Shown one piece after another: positions 1 to 9,894 of a DNA stretch of 64,000 nt. The DNA lies in NCBI GenBank assembly GCA_963847735.1, contig CAWKAV010000016.1, positions 248,001-312,000 on the forward strand, given 5' to 3'. This stretch comes from CAWKAV01 sp963847735 (lineage in GTDB: Bacteria > Desulfobacterota > Desulfuromonadia > Desulfuromonadales > BM103). Under the pieces are notes generated by a model. That model did no database searches. It was given only the letters and a program-made list of their open reading frames with translations, and had not been told where the DNA came from. Position 1 is the stretch's first letter; each line of letters begins with the position of its first letter. The position numbers and the translations under genes are program-made.

Positions 1-86
1 CCCTGTGCAGCTTTGTCTGTTCGGGAAAGATGGATTACGGTTATCATTTACGGCAGACCCTGCGCAAGATAGAAGAAGAGGGCTGA
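1..86 (+). CDS. nqrA: NqrA, C-terminal end only (Na+-NQR subunit A)
   Basis: The frame entering the window at base 3 encodes about 27 residues, closing with [17 protein letters not shown] and TGA at 84-86. This matches the usual end of NqrA, the membrane-associated subunit A of the Na+-translocating NADH:quinone reductase. The gene starts outside the window. Its stop overlaps the nqrB ATG (TGATG), the translational coupling expected within an nqr operon. The assignment rests on a short tail, but the position directly before nqrB makes it firm. Confidence 0.8.
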   Translation, partial: LCSFVCSGKMDYGYHLRQTLRKIEEEG

Positions 87-1295
87 TGAAAGCATTGCGT
101 AACTTTCTCGACAAGCTCCGTCCTCACTTTACGCGGGGCGGCAAATATGAACGGTTCTATCCCCTTTACGAGGCGGCCGACAGCTTTATCTACACTCCCG
201 GCGAGGTGACCGACGGTGCCCCCCACGTCAGAGACGCCATCGATCTGAAGCGCGTGATGATCACGGTTGTGATTGCTCTCGTCCCCTGTTTTTTTATGGC
301 CATGTGGAACACCGGCTTGCAGGCGAACAGCGCCATGCAGCTCACCGGCGGCAGCGTCGATGGCTGGCGCGGCGACCTGCTCGAGATCCTCGGCTTCACC
401 GCCAACCCGGATCGATTTTTCGACAACCTGTTGCTCGGCGCAGCCTGGTTTGTCCCCATCTACCTGGTGACCAACATTGTTGGCGGTTTATGGGAAGCCC
501 TGTTCTGCATCGTGCGTCGTCACGAGCTGAACGAGGGGTTTCTGGTCACCGGCTCACTTTTTCCGCTGATCTGCCCGCCAACCCTGCCGCTCTGGCAGGT
601 GGCGCTGGGAATCAGCTTCGGCATCGTTATCGGCAAGGAAATTTTCGGTGGCACCGGCAAGAACTTTCTCAACCCGGCGTTAACCGGACGCGCTTTTCTG
701 TTTTTCGCCTACCCGGCACAGATCTCCGGCAACGCCGTCTGGACTGCCGTCGACGGCTTCAGCGGTGCGACGGCGTTGAGTCGCGCGGCTGAAGGCGGGA
801 GTCCAGGCGGTGACCGCTGTGAGCAGCTGGTTCGACGCCTTTCTTGGCACAATTCCCGGGTCGATGGGGGAAACCTCCACCCTCGCCTGCCTGCTTGGTG
901 CCGCCGTCCTGGTTTTTACCGGCATCGGCTCCTGGCGCATCATGCTCTCCGGACTGATCGGCGCGGTTGGCCTGTCTCTCCTGTTCATGCTGATCGGCAG
1001 CAGCACCAACCCGATGTTCGAACTCGGGCCGCACTGGCACCTGGTGCTCGGCGGTTTCGCCTTCGGACTGGTTTTCATGGCGACCGACCCGGTCTCCGGA
1101 GCGATGACCCAGGAGGGGCAATGGCTGTACGGATTCCTCATCGGGACCATGTGCATTCTGATCCGGGTTGTCAATCCGGCCTTCCCGGAAGGGATGATGC
1201 TCGCCATTCTGTTCGGCAATGTCTTTGCACCGTTGATCGATCAGATGGTGCTCAAGTTCCACATCAAGCGGAGGCTGCGACATGTCCAGGGATAG
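86..1295 (+). pseudogene. nqrB: NqrB, Na+-translocating NADH:quinone reductase subunit B (one frameshift)
   Basis: NqrB is the large membrane subunit of the sodium-pumping NADH:quinone reductase; it carries covalent FMN and takes part in quinone reduction. The start at 86 ([11 protein letters not shown]) overlaps the nqrA stop and follows a purine-rich site. The protein reads well as NqrB ([20 protein letters not shown], then several membrane helices with the [20 protein letters not shown] motif) up to about 797. There one extra base moves it to the next frame, which continues with [20 protein letters not shown] through [11 protein letters not shown] to the end at 1295. The FMN-threonine region near GFSGATAL lies just before the break. 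Nothing else is lost, so a consensus error is more likely than a dead gene. Confidence 0.85.
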
Positions 1296-2060
1296 TACCG
1301 GAAAAGTCCTGACGGTTGCTTTTCTCCTCTGCGTGGTCTGCTCCGTTCTGGTTTCGGCGGCGGCCGTCGTGCTGAGTGACCGCCAGGAACGCAACAAGCT
1401 CGAGGAAAAGCGAAAGAACATCCTTCAGGCTGCCGGCATTTACGAAGACAGGCGTCCCGGTCGAGGATCAGTTCAGTAATATCCAAACCCGGATCGTCGA
1501 TCTGCAGACGGGGGAGTTCAGTCGTGATTTTGATACCGCCACCTTCGACAGCCGTGAGGCAGCGCGCGACGTAGAGACCAGCTACCTGATCCCAGCGGAG
1601 TCTCGACCTCGCTGCAATCAAGACACGCTCCCGCTACATGGATGTCTATCTGCTACTGGATGATGGCAAATTACAGCAGTTGATCCTGCCGGTGCACGGC
1701 AAGGGTCTGTGGTCGACGATGTACGGCTTTGTCTCCCTTGGCGACGATCTGACGACGGTCAACGGCTTCGCTTTTTACGAACATGGTGAGACCCCCGGAC
1801 TCGGTGGTGAGATCGACAACCCGGCCTGGAAAAAACAATGGCCTGGCAAGAAAATCTACGACGATCAAGGCAACACCCGTATCGAGGTGCTCAAAGGAAC
1901 GGTGACAGAACCTCAGCGGACGCCGTTTACCAGGCGGACGGCCTGGCCGGAGCCACCCTGACGGCGCGTGGCGTCGGTAACCTGCTCACGCTACTGGATG
2001 GGTGAAGACGGCTATAAACCTTTTCTCGAAAAGTTGAAAAAGGAAGGAGTAAAACCATGA
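1282..2060 (+). pseudogene. nqrC: NqrC, Na+-NQR subunit C (about four frameshifts)
   Basis: NqrC is a single-span, periplasm-facing subunit with covalent FMN. It begins at ATG 1282 inside the end of nqr[11 protein letters not shown] and one hydrophobic helix, followed by the typical NILQAAGIYE. The frame then changes at about 1450, 1603, 1912 and 1990 (three extra bases, one missing). Each piece is recognisable: VEDQFSNIQTRIVDLQTGEF, then MDVYLLLDDGKLQQLILPV with GKGLWSTMYGF, then the FMN-attachment motif DGLAGATLT, and finally [14 protein letters not shown] with TGA at 2058-2060. The flavinylation Ser/Thr motif (GATLT), the target of ApbE, is intact. ApbE is encoded in the same operon. Confidence 0.85.
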
Positions 2061-2676
2061 ACAAGGCCAAAGACGTTTTACTGGATCCTTTATTCAACAA
2101 GAATCCGATCGGTCTGCAGATTCTCGGTATCTGCTCGGCCCTGGCGGTCACCTCGAAGCTGGAGACCGTCATTGTCATGTCCCTGGCGGTGACCTTCGTC
2201 ATCGCCTTTTCCAACTTTTCGGTCAGCCTGATCCGTCAGCAGATTCCCGGCAGTATTCGCATTATCGTGCAGATCACGATCATCGCGACCCTGGTCATCA
2301 TCGTCGACCAGTTTCTCAAGGCCTACGCCTTCAGCATCAGCAAGCAGCTGTCGGTGTTCGTCGGTCTGATCATCACCAACTGCATCGTGCTCGGTCGCGC
2401 CGAAGCCTTTGCCATGAAGAATCCGCCGGGCCTGAGCTTTCTCGACGGCATCGGCAACGGACTCGGCTACAGCATCGTTCTGCTTCTGGTCGCCTTTTCC
2501 GTGAACTGCTCGGCGCCGGCAAACTGCTCGGCTTCACCATCCTGCCGACCGTCAGCGAAGGCGGCTGGTATCAGCCTAACGGCCTGATGCTGCTGCCACC
2601 GAGCGCCTTCTTTATCATCGGTTTGCTGATCTGGGTTTTGCGCACCTGGAAAACCGACCAGGTCGAAGAGGACTAG
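2057..2676 (+). pseudogene. nqrD: NqrD, Na+-NQR subunit D (one frameshift)
   Basis: NqrD is an integral membrane subunit that with NqrE holds an iron centre in the electron path. ATG 2057 overlaps the nqrC stop (ATGA). The protein opens [20 protein letters not shown] and contains [10 protein letters not shown] and [16 protein letters not shown], which carries the conserved cysteine in each half of the NqrD/E fold. At about 2497, in a run of T, one base is missing. The next frame continues [16 protein letters not shown] and ends QVEED with TAG at 2674-2676. The length, about 206 residues, is normal. The run of T at the break points to a homopolymer consensus error. Confidence 0.85.
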
Positions 2677-2679
2677 ACG

Positions 2680-3288
2680 ATGGAGCATTACCTCAGTCTC
2701 CTGATCAAGTCGATTTTTATCGAGAATATGGCGCTCGCCTTTTTCCTCGGCATGTGCACCTTTCTCGCCGTTTCGAAAAAGGTCGATACCGCCATCGGAC
2801 TCGGCATCGCCGTGATCGTCGTGCAGACCATTACCGTTCCGGTCAACAACCTGATCTACCAGTATTTTCCTCAAAGCGGGAGCCCTTGCCTGGCTCGGCC
2901 TCAGCGACACAGACCTCACCTTCATCGGTCTGATCTGCTACATCGGCGTGATTGCCGCGATGGTGCAGATTCTCGAGATGGTGCTCGATCGCTTTTTCCC
3001 CTCGCTTTACAACGCCCTCGGAATTTTTCTGCCACTGATCACCGTCAACTGCGCCATTCTCGGCGGCTCCCTGTTCATGGTTGAGCGCGACTACAACTTT
3101 GCCGAAAGCGTCGTCTTCGGTTTCGGGAGCGGTGCGGCTGGGCGCTGGCGATAATCGCCCTGGCCGGCATCCGCGAGAAGATGAAATATGCCGATGTCCC
3201 GGCTGGTCTGCGCGGACTGGGGATCACCTTTATGATTGCCGGCCTGATGGCCATGGCGTTCATGGCTTTTTCCGGCATTCAGCTGTAA
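2680..3288 (+). pseudogene. nqrE: NqrE, Na+-NQR subunit E (two frameshifts)
   Basis: NqrE is the membrane partner of NqrD. The start at 2680 lies four bases after the nqrD stop. [20 protein letters not shown] and [18 protein letters not shown] are textbook NqrE. An extra base near 2875 moves the frame to [36 protein letters not shown] and [15 protein letters not shown] missing base near 3137 then gives [20 protein letters not shown] and the end AFSGIQL. Both conserved Fe-binding cysteines (MCTF and VNCA) are present. Total length is about 202 residues, as expected for the family. Confidence 0.85.
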
Positions 3289-3296
3289 CGGTAAGG

Positions 3297-4532
3297 ATGA
3301 TGATTGAAATCGGCTTGGGTGTACTGATATTTACCGGCATCGTGATGATTCTGGTTGTCCTGATCCTGGTCGTCCAGATCCTGGCTGATTCCGGCCGGCG
3401 AGATCACTCTCAACATCAATCAGGATGCGGGAAAAAGCCTGTCGGTAGACCCGGGAGACAAACTGCTCGGCGTGCTCGGCAAGCATGATATCTTTCATCC
3501 CTTCGGCCTGCGGTGGCGGCGGCACCTGTGGTCAGTGCCGGGTCAAGATCACCTCGGGTGGCGGCGGATATTCTGCCGACCGAAACCGCCCATATCACCA
3601 AGCGGGAAGCAAAGAGGGCTACCGGCTTGTCCTGCCAGGTCAGCGTCAAGCAGGATATGGACCTTGAACTGCCGGCCGAAATCTTCGCCATCAGCAAATG
3701 GGAATGCTCGGTACGCTCCAACGAGAGCCGCTCCACATTTATCAAAGAGCTGGTTCTGGAGTTGCCGGAAGGGGAAGATCTGGCTTTCCGCGCCGGCGGG
3801 TATATACAGATCGATGCGCCGCCGCATGTTGTCGAATACCGGACTATGGAAATCGCCGAAGAGTATCAGAGGCGACTGGGACAAATTCAACCTCTGGCAG
3901 TACCGGTCCGAAGTCGACGAACCGATCATGCGCGCCTATTCGATGGCCAACTATCCTGAAGAAAAAGGCATCATCATGCTCAACGTGCGGGTCTTCGCCG
4001 CCACCGCCGTCGGTTCCCGACGCGCCCCCGGGACAGATGTCTTCGTTATTTTTAATTTGAAGCCGGGCGACAAGGTGATCATCTCCGGGCCCTACGGCGA
4101 ATTCTTTGCCAGGGAGACCGACAGCCGAAATGGTTTTTATCGGCGGCGGTGCCGGCATGGCGCCGATGCGCTCGCACATTTTCGACCAGCTCAAACGACT
4201 CCACTCGAAACGAAAAATCTCCTTCTGGTACGGCGCCCGCAGCCTGCGTGAAGCTTTCTACGTGGAAGAGTTCGATGAACTGGCAGAAAATTTTGACAAC
4301 TTTGACATGGCATCTGGTGCTGTCCGATCCGCTGCCGGAGGATAACTGGAACGGCGCCACCGGCTTTGTTCACCAGTATCTGTTCGATAACTATCTCGCC
4401 GACCATCCGGCACCGGAAGACTGCGAATATTACCTGTGCGGACCACCGATGATGAACAAGGCGGCCACCGAGATGCTCTATAACCTTGGCGTAGAACAGG
4501 ACAATATCCTGTTTGATGATTTCGGACTCTAA
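3297..4532 (+). pseudogene. nqrF: NqrF, Na+-NQR subunit F, NADH dehydrogenase/ferredoxin-FAD subunit (many frameshifts)
   Basis: NqrF takes electrons from NADH through FAD and a [2Fe-2S] centre. Two ATGs stand in tandem (3297, 3300) after GGTAAGG. Order of parts: one N-terminal membrane helix; a [2Fe-2S] domain with [15 protein letters not shown] and [10 protein letters not shown]; an FAD domain with [11 protein letters not shown]; an NADH domain with [14 protein letters not shown] and YLCGPPMMN; and the end FDDFGL. To read it through, the frame must change near 3390, 3488, 3570, 3866, 4118 and 4303, each an extra base. Two further pairs near 3615 and 3985/4045 cancel out. All cofactor motifs survive, which argues for consensus errors, not decay. 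Confidence 0.85.
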
Positions 4533-4552
4533 ACTGCCGGCAGGAGCTGACA

Positions 4553-5011
4553 ATGCGCTATGAACAGACACGAACAATTCTGCAGCATCTGGCTCCGGAT
4601 TACCACCGTACAGTCAGCCGTTACTATCAGGAGCTGGCGGAAGGCGACGTTTCGCCGCGTGTCCGACTGATGCTCGATTTCCTGATTGATCATGAACAGC
4701 ACCGGGCGCTGGCTCTGGGGGAATTCTGCCGGGACGCCTCGCCCCACGTCCTCGACCACTGGTTTAAGGGGGTGGAGATTTCTTTCCCGCAAGCCGAGGC
4801 AGATGTCATTGTGGAGGCAGCTAGAACGGATCTTGAACAACTGCTGAAGTCGGCAATTATCTATAAAAGCAACCTGATCAGATATTTTGCCCATCTGCTT
4901 GAGCGCAGTAGCGGTCAGGAGACCCTCCACCTTTTTCAGACCTTGAAAACCCAGGAAGAGAAAGCGATGAAACGGATGATCCGCCACGCGCAGGGACTGG
5001 CCGACCTTTGA
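4553..5011 (+). CDS. Unassigned helical protein inside the nqr operon
   Basis: This 152-residue protein lies 20 bases after nqrF and ends two bases before the apbE ATG, so it is very likely cotranscribed with both. It has no signal peptide or membrane span and is rich in long helices. DHEQHRALALGEF and KTQEEKAMKRMI faintly resemble the metal-ligand helices of ferritin-like or rubrerythrin proteins, but the exact ExxH pattern is not there. Vibrio-type nqr operons go straight from nqrF to apbE, so the insertion is notable. I cannot assign a function; a role in Nqr iron or flavin assembly is only a guess from position. Confidence 0.75.
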   Translation: MRYEQTRTILQHLAPDYHRTVSRYYQELAEGDVSPRVRLMLDFLIDHEQHRALALGEFCRDASPHVLDHWFKGVEISFPQAEADVIVEAARTDLEQLLKSAIIYKSNLIRYFAHLLERSSGQETLHLFQTLKTQEEKAMKRMIRHAQGLADL

Positions 5012-5012
5012 C

Positions 5013-6050
5013 ATGCTGTGCCGGTATTGCCACCTGATAATTACCGTTCTCCTGTTGACCCTGTTCAGCGGCTGTCAGCAGGAGAAAACAATTGAAACTA
5101 TTCACCTGTCTGGCCAGACCATGGGAACGACCTGGTCAGTCGCCATGCTCCTCAAACCCGGCAGGACAGATGCGGCAGTCTTGAAGCAACTGCTGCAAAA
5201 TCGCCTCGACCAGATCAATCGCCTGATGTCGACCTATGACCAGACATCGGAGATATCCCGGTTTAATAACCAGGCCAGTACGGGCTGGTTTGCCATTTCT
5301 GCGGACACAGCAGAGGTTATTGAACTTTCCCTGGCCATCAGTCGCCTGACCGGTGGTGCTTTTGATATCAGCGTTGGGCCCCTGGTTGAGCTCTGGGGTT
5401 TTGGCGCCTCGGATCGGAGTGAAAATATCCCCAGCGAAGAGCAAATCAACAAAAGTCTTGCCCTGGTCGGCTACGAAAATATTCGGCTGCGCCGCCAGCC
5501 AGCAGCTATCAGCAAGCAGATTCCTGAATTGCGCATCGATCTCTCTGCCGTTGCCAAAGGCTACGCAGTCGATGCTCTCGCCGAAATTCTCGGCCAACAA
5601 GGTGTCGGCAACTATCTTGTCGAAATTGGTGGCGAATTGAAGATTGCCGGTCACCGCGGCGATGGCGCTCCCTGGCAGATCGCGATCGAAAAGCCACTGG
5701 AGGGAGTGCGTGGAGTGGCCACGATTTTCCCCCTCACCGATATCGCTCTGGCCACCTCGGGTAATTATAGAAATTTTTATCTGCAAGACGGCCAACGCTA
5801 TGCCCACACCCTGGATCCGGTCAGCGGCAAGCCGGCCCGCCACAAGTTGGCATCAGTCACTGTGCTCGACCAGACCTGCGCACGTGCAGATGCCTTGGCC
5901 ACGGCGCTGATGGTTATGGGGGAAGAACAAGGCCGTCAACTCTGCGAAAAAAATCACATTGCAGCGTATCTTCTCATCCATGAAAAATCATCGTTATCGG
6001 TTTACGTCAGCCCGGCGTTTCAGATGTTTGTGAAAGAGATCAAGCAATGA
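5013..6050 (+). CDS. apbE: ApbE, FAD:protein FMN transferase lipoprotein
   Basis: ApbE transfers FMN from FAD onto threonine or serine of NqrB and NqrC on the outer face of the inner membrane. The 345-residue protein starts with a lipoprotein signal (hydrophobic stretch, lipobox LFSGC, mature Cys at residue 20). Family motifs follow in order: GQTMGTTWSV, DISVGPLVELWGFG, DLSAVAKGYAVD, VEIGGELKIAG, DIALATSGNYRNFY, YAHTLDPVSGKPA and ADALATALMVMG. The length is typical. It is followed by nqrM with an ATGA overlap, as in classic nqr operons. Confidence 0.95.
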   Translation: MLCRYCHLIITVLLLTLFSGCQQEKTIETIHLSGQTMGTTWSVAMLLKPGRTDAAVLKQLLQNRLDQINRLMSTYDQTSEISRFNNQASTGWFAISADTAEVIELSLAISRLTGGAFDISVGPLVELWGFGASDRSENIPSEEQINKSLALVGYENIRLRRQPAAISKQIPELRIDLSAVAKGYAVDALAEILGQQGVGNYLVEIGGELKIAGHRGDGAPWQIAIEKPLEGVRGVATIFPLTDIALATSGNYRNFYLQDGQRYAHTLDPVSGKPARHKLASVTVLDQTCARADALATALMVMGEEQGRQLCEKNHIAAYLLIHEKSSLSVYVSPAFQMFVKEIKQ

Positions 6051-6247
6051 AGATTTTTTTTGCCGTACTCGGGTTTTTCCTGCTCGCTTTTGCAGGCCTT
6101 GCAGCAGGTCTCATCTTCAAACGTAAAGGTTTGCGCGGTGGCTGCAGTCCCACCCCCAGCACTGGTCGTGATTGCCGTTGCAAGTCGGAAGCAGGGTCGG
6201 ACAGCGAGGTAAGAGAGGGAGAGGAGATCAAGGCGGATAAAGATTAG
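6047..6247 (+). CDS. nqrM: NqrM, Na+-NQR maturation factor (DUF539)
   Basis: This is a 66-residue protein with one N-terminal membrane helix, then FKRKGLRGGC and a short cysteine-bearing tail (Cys 33, 43, 45). NqrM proteins have exactly this layout and supply iron to the NqrD/NqrE centre. The ATG overlaps the apbE stop by four bases. The C-terminal extension after the cysteines is charged and slightly longer than in Vibrio. It is the last gene of the nqr operon; the next gene is on the other strand and converges on it. Confidence 0.88.
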   Translation: MKIFFAVLGFFLLAFAGLAAGLIFKRKGLRGGCSPTPSTGRDCRCKSEAGSDSEVREGEEIKADKD

Positions 6248-6329
6248 TCAAGGAGCCCTTGGCCGATTTTATGAGGCATGATTTCGCAGCAGACAGTGTT
6301 AACGCCCGCATGACCAGGACCAGAACAAT

Positions 6330-6830
6330 CTATCTCTTCCAAGCTTCATTCCCCTTTGTTTTATTCCGGCCTTCACACCACATCTCGACAAACAGCAGTG
6401 TTACGCCGATGGTAATGGCAGAGTCGGCGACATTGAAGGCCGGCCAGTGATGGTGTTGCCAGAAGACGTCGAGAAAGTCGATCACCTCACCGAGACGGAC
6501 ACGGTCGATCAGGTTGCCGAAAGCCCCGGAAAAAATCAGTGACAAGGATAAGATCGGCAACTTCTGGTCATCTCTGATGCCTTTGAGATACCAGAGGATA
6601 CCGAGCAGGGCGATGATTGATACAGAAATGAAAAAGGGGATGCGTACGGCATTATCGGCAAGAATGCCGAAGGCGGCGCCCTTGTTGCGTACGTATGTCA
6701 GATGAAAGAAGTCGCGAATCACTGGAACTGTTTCGTGGAGGCGGAAGTTGGCGTCCACGTACAGCTTGGTCGCCTGGTCAAGGACCAGGATAATCACGGC
6801 GATGATCGATAGGGTGCGGTATCTGGACAT
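6330..6830 (-). CDS. lspA: LspA, lipoprotein signal peptidase (signal peptidase II)
   Basis: LspA is a membrane aspartyl protease that removes the signal peptide of diacylglyceryl-modified prolipoproteins. The 166-residue protein has four hydrophobic segments and the family motifs VRNKGAAFG, SGAFGNLIDR and FNVADSAI, with the catalytic aspartates in NLIDR and NVADS. The start at 6830 (MSRYRTLSI) is chosen because upstream in-frame sequence lacks family character. ileS lies 111 bases upstream on the same strand, the common ileS-lspA pairing. Lipoprotein substrates elsewhere in the window include ApbE, the CpoB-like protein and the nuclease at the right end. Confidence 0.93.
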   Translation of the reverse strand: MSRYRTLSIIAVIILVLDQATKLYVDANFRLHETVPVIRDFFHLTYVRNKGAAFGILADNAVRIPFFISVSIIALLGILWYLKGIRDDQKLPILSLSLIFSGAFGNLIDRVRLGEVIDFLDVFWQHHHWPAFNVADSAITIGVTLLFVEMWCEGRNKTKGNEAWKR

Positions 6831-6941
6831 AAATTCCCGGTGCGCGGGACGCGAAACAACTTTTAACCAGACTCGTCTTGCGAGGGTTTTAACCCAGTGA
6901 CGCAAACTTCTGTCTGGATCGCTTTCCGCGTCCCCGGTTTC

Positions 6942-9716
6942 CTAAGTAAGAGCCCGAATACAGCGATGACAGATCTCCGGGTGTTCATCACTCGTGCCGA
7001 TGGTGGTGGCGTAGTTCCAGCAACGCGAACACTTTTCGCCGTCAGCCTTGCTGACCCGGATCTTTAATCCCGGCAGACTCTCGCCGCTGCTGCTGTTGTC
7101 CAGGCTGGTCGAGACTGCAACCTGAGAGACGATAAAAAGACTGGCCAACTGGTCTGCCTCGCTTTCCAGTAAGGCCGCCAAATCGCCATCGGCTGCCAGT
7201 TCCACCCTGGCGTCAAGGGAATGTCCGATGGCTTTTATGGTACGAGCCTGTTCCAGAACCTTGGCGACGTCGCCGCGAACAGCCAGCAGACGATCATATT
7301 TTTTCTCCAACCGGGCATCGATCAGGCTGTTTGCGAACAGGGGAAAGTCGGCGAGATGGACACTTGCGCCACGCTCGCCGGGCAGGAATCCCCAGATCTC
7401 TTCAGAGGTGAAAGACAGGACCGGAGCCATCATGCGGGTGATGGCATCAAGGATGCGGTACATGGCGGTCTGTGCGCTGCGACGCTCCAGGCTTGCGGTC
7501 GGCGAGGTGTAGAGCCGGTCCTTGAGGACGTCGAGATAGAAAGCGCTCATATCGACAGCACAGAAATTATAGACAGCATGATAGAGCACGTGGAAGTCGT
7601 AGGCGTCGTACGACCTCAGAACTCGTTTGACCAGTCCCTCCAGACGGGAAAGAGCCCAGCGATCGATCTCGAGCAGATCACAGTCTGCAACGCTGTCGAC
7701 CGCCGGATCGAAATCGTGGATATTGCCGAGGATGTAGCGGGCCGTGTTGCGGATGCGCCGATAGGCCTCGGAAACCTGCTTGAGGATTGCATCACCGACA
7801 CGGGTGTCGTTGCGGTAGTCCTGGGTAGCAACCCAGAGGCGCAGAATCTCGGCACCGTACTGACTGATGACTTTCTCGGGTGCGACAACGTTGCCCACCG
7901 ATTTGGACATCGGGCGACCCTTTTCGTCGAGAACGAAGCCGTGGGTCAGAACTGCTTTGTACGGCGCGACATCACGGGTGCCGACCGAGGCCAGTAGGCT
8001 GGAGTGGAACCAGCCGCGATGCTGGTCGCTGCCTTCCAGGTACAGGTCAGCCGGGGACTGAAGGTGGTCGTTCTTCTCCACCACGGCCGCATGCGAGACG
8101 CCCGAATCGAACCAGACATCGAGGATGTCCATCTCCTTGCGGAAATCGGCGTGGCCGCAACTTGGGCAGACGGTTCCCTCCGGAAGCAACTCCCTGGCGT
8201 CTTTTTCAAACCAGATATCGCTGCCGGTTTCTTCAAAGAGGTCCGCAACATGATGCATAATTTTGCCATCTGCCATGGCTTCGTCGCATTTGTTGCAATA
8301 GAAGACCGTAATTGGGACTCCCCAGCTACGTTGACGACTGATGCACCAGTCAGGTCGGTTCTCGATCATGTTGTAGATGCGATCATGTCCCCAATGCGGA
8401 ATCCATTGCACTTCGTCAATAGCCTTGAGCGCTTTCAGACGGAGTTGGTTGGCTTCCATAGAGATGAACCACTGCTCTGTGGCGCGGAAAATGATCGGTT
8501 TTTTGCACCGCCAGCAGTGCGGATAACTATGTGTGATCTTGTCTTCGCCGAGCAAGGCCCCTGCTTCTGACAGCTTGGCGCTCACCTGGGGATTGACAGC
8601 CGGGACTTTCTCGCCGCCAAAGAACTCCAGCTCTTTGCTGTAGCGACCGTAATCGTCCACCGGGTTGTAGATTTCAAGGCCATAGCGGAGACCGGTCAGA
8701 TAGTCATCCTGACCGTGACCGGGGGCAGTGTGGACACAGCCGGTGCCAGCTTCAAGGGTGACGTAGTCGCCGAGGACCAGCAATGAGGCCCGATCATAGA
8801 GTGGATGACGGCATGATTTTTTTTCAAAGATGTCGGCCTGGAAGGTTTTGACGACCTTGTAATCTGGTATCTTGAGCTCAGTCAGAACCTTGGTATAAAG
8901 GCCTTCAGCCATCACCAGGAGCTCTTCTCCGGTATCGACAGCCACATAGGGCAGCTCCGGATGCAGACAGACCGCAAGATTGGCAGGGATTGTCCAGGGC
9001 GTTGTGGTCCAGATAACAAATGAGAGCGGCTTGCCGGTCAGTTCGGTAAAGCCTTCGGGAAGCTCCTCTGTATAGGGAAATTTGACGTAGATCGATGGCG
9101 ACGTATGATCTTCGTACTCAACCTCGGCTTCAGCCAGGGCGGTGACGCAGGAGGAGCACCAGTGAATCGGCTTGCGTCCTTTATAAAGCCCTTGCCGTTT
9201 GGCAAAACGTGCCAGCTCACGGGCTGTGGCTGCTTCGTAGCCGGGGGTCATGGTCAGGTAGGGGTGCTGCCAGTCGCCGAAAATGCCGAGGCGGCGAAAT
9301 TCATCCCTCTGGATGTCAACCCATTCGTTCGCATAGACACGACATTTTTTGCGGACCTCTGCCTTGCTCATGTCCTGTTTCTTCTTGCCCAGCTGCTGAT
9401 CAACTTTCAGTTCAATCGGCAGGCCGTGGCAGTCCCAGCCGGGAACGTAGGGCGCATAGAAGCCCTGCATGCGCTTGCTCTTGATGACAATATCCTTGAG
9501 GATTTTGTTTAGAGCATGGCCAATATGGATGTTGCCGTTGGCATAGGGAGGGCCATCATGCAGAGTGAAGTTCGGTTTGTGAGCGACCGGTTCACTGACC
9601 AGTCGATCAAGATCGAGTTCAGCCCAGCGCTGCATGATCTCCGGTTCGCGCTGTGGAAGATTGCCGCGCATCGGAAAGTCGGTTACCGGAAGATTGAGAG
9701 TCTCTTTGTAGTCCAT
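6942..9716 (-). CDS. ileS: IleS, isoleucyl-tRNA synthetase
   Basis: IleS charges tRNA-Ile and edits misactivated valine. The 924-residue protein contains the class I HIGH signature (residues 64-67), a CP1 editing domain, the KMSKS-type signature GRPMSKSVGN, an anticodon-binding domain and a C-terminal zinc knuckle with Cys 896, 899, 916 and 919. The bacterial subtype with this terminal zinc finger is the ileS1 type. The frame is clean throughout. lspA follows on the same strand. Confidence 0.97.
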   Translation of the reverse strand: MDYKETLNLPVTDFPMRGNLPQREPEIMQRWAELDLDRLVSEPVAHKPNFTLHDGPPYANGNIHIGHALNKILKDIVIKSKRMQGFYAPYVPGWDCHGLPIELKVDQQLGKKKQDMSKAEVRKKCRVYANEWVDIQRDEFRRLGIFGDWQHPYLTMTPGYEAATARELARFAKRQGLYKGRKPIHWCSSCVTALAEAEVEYEDHTSPSIYVKFPYTEELPEGFTELTGKPLSFVIWTTTPWTIPANLAVCLHPELPYVAVDTGEELLVMAEGLYTKVLTELKIPDYKVVKTFQADIFEKKSCRHPLYDRASLLVLGDYVTLEAGTGCVHTAPGHGQDDYLTGLRYGLEIYNPVDDYGRYSKELEFFGGEKVPAVNPQVSAKLSEAGALLGEDKITHSYPHCWRCKKPIIFRATEQWFISMEANQLRLKALKAIDEVQWIPHWGHDRIYNMIENRPDWCISRQRSWGVPITVFYCNKCDEAMADGKIMHHVADLFEETGSDIWFEKDARELLPEGTVCPSCGHADFRKEMDILDVWFDSGVSHAAVVEKNDHLQSPADLYLEGSDQHRGWFHSSLLASVGTRDVAPYKAVLTHGFVLDEKGRPMSKSVGNVVAPEKVISQYGAEILRLWVATQDYRNDTRVGDAILKQVSEAYRRIRNTARYILGNIHDFDPAVDSVADCDLLEIDRWALSRLEGLVKRVLRSYDAYDFHVLYHAVYNFCAVDMSAFYLDVLKDRLYTSPTASLERRSAQTAMYRILDAITRMMAPVLSFTSEEIWGFLPGERGASVHLADFPLFANSLIDARLEKKYDRLLAVRGDVAKVLEQARTIKAIGHSLDARVELAADGDLAALLESEADQLASLFIVSQVAVSTSLDNSSSGESLPGLKIRVSKADGEKCSRCWNYATTIGTSDEHPEICHRCIRALT

Positions 9717-9894
9717 AAGTCAGTACCGCAAGCCCCTTTGTGGTGCAGATTTAGAACTTCGCAACTTATCAAAGTGGCTGAATAAGTCAAGGTAAATCAG
9801 GCTCTTTGCCCCGAGGCAAGGCCTCAAATAGTGTGATATGTACCGGCGAAATATGTCAATAGCCAGGGCGGTGGCGGACAGGGTGGAGAAGCGG

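Noticed and set aside
790..4310. Programmed ribosomal frameshifting as explanation of the nqr breaks
   Set aside because: Far too many sites in five genes, no shared slippery sequence or stimulatory structure, and both directions occur.
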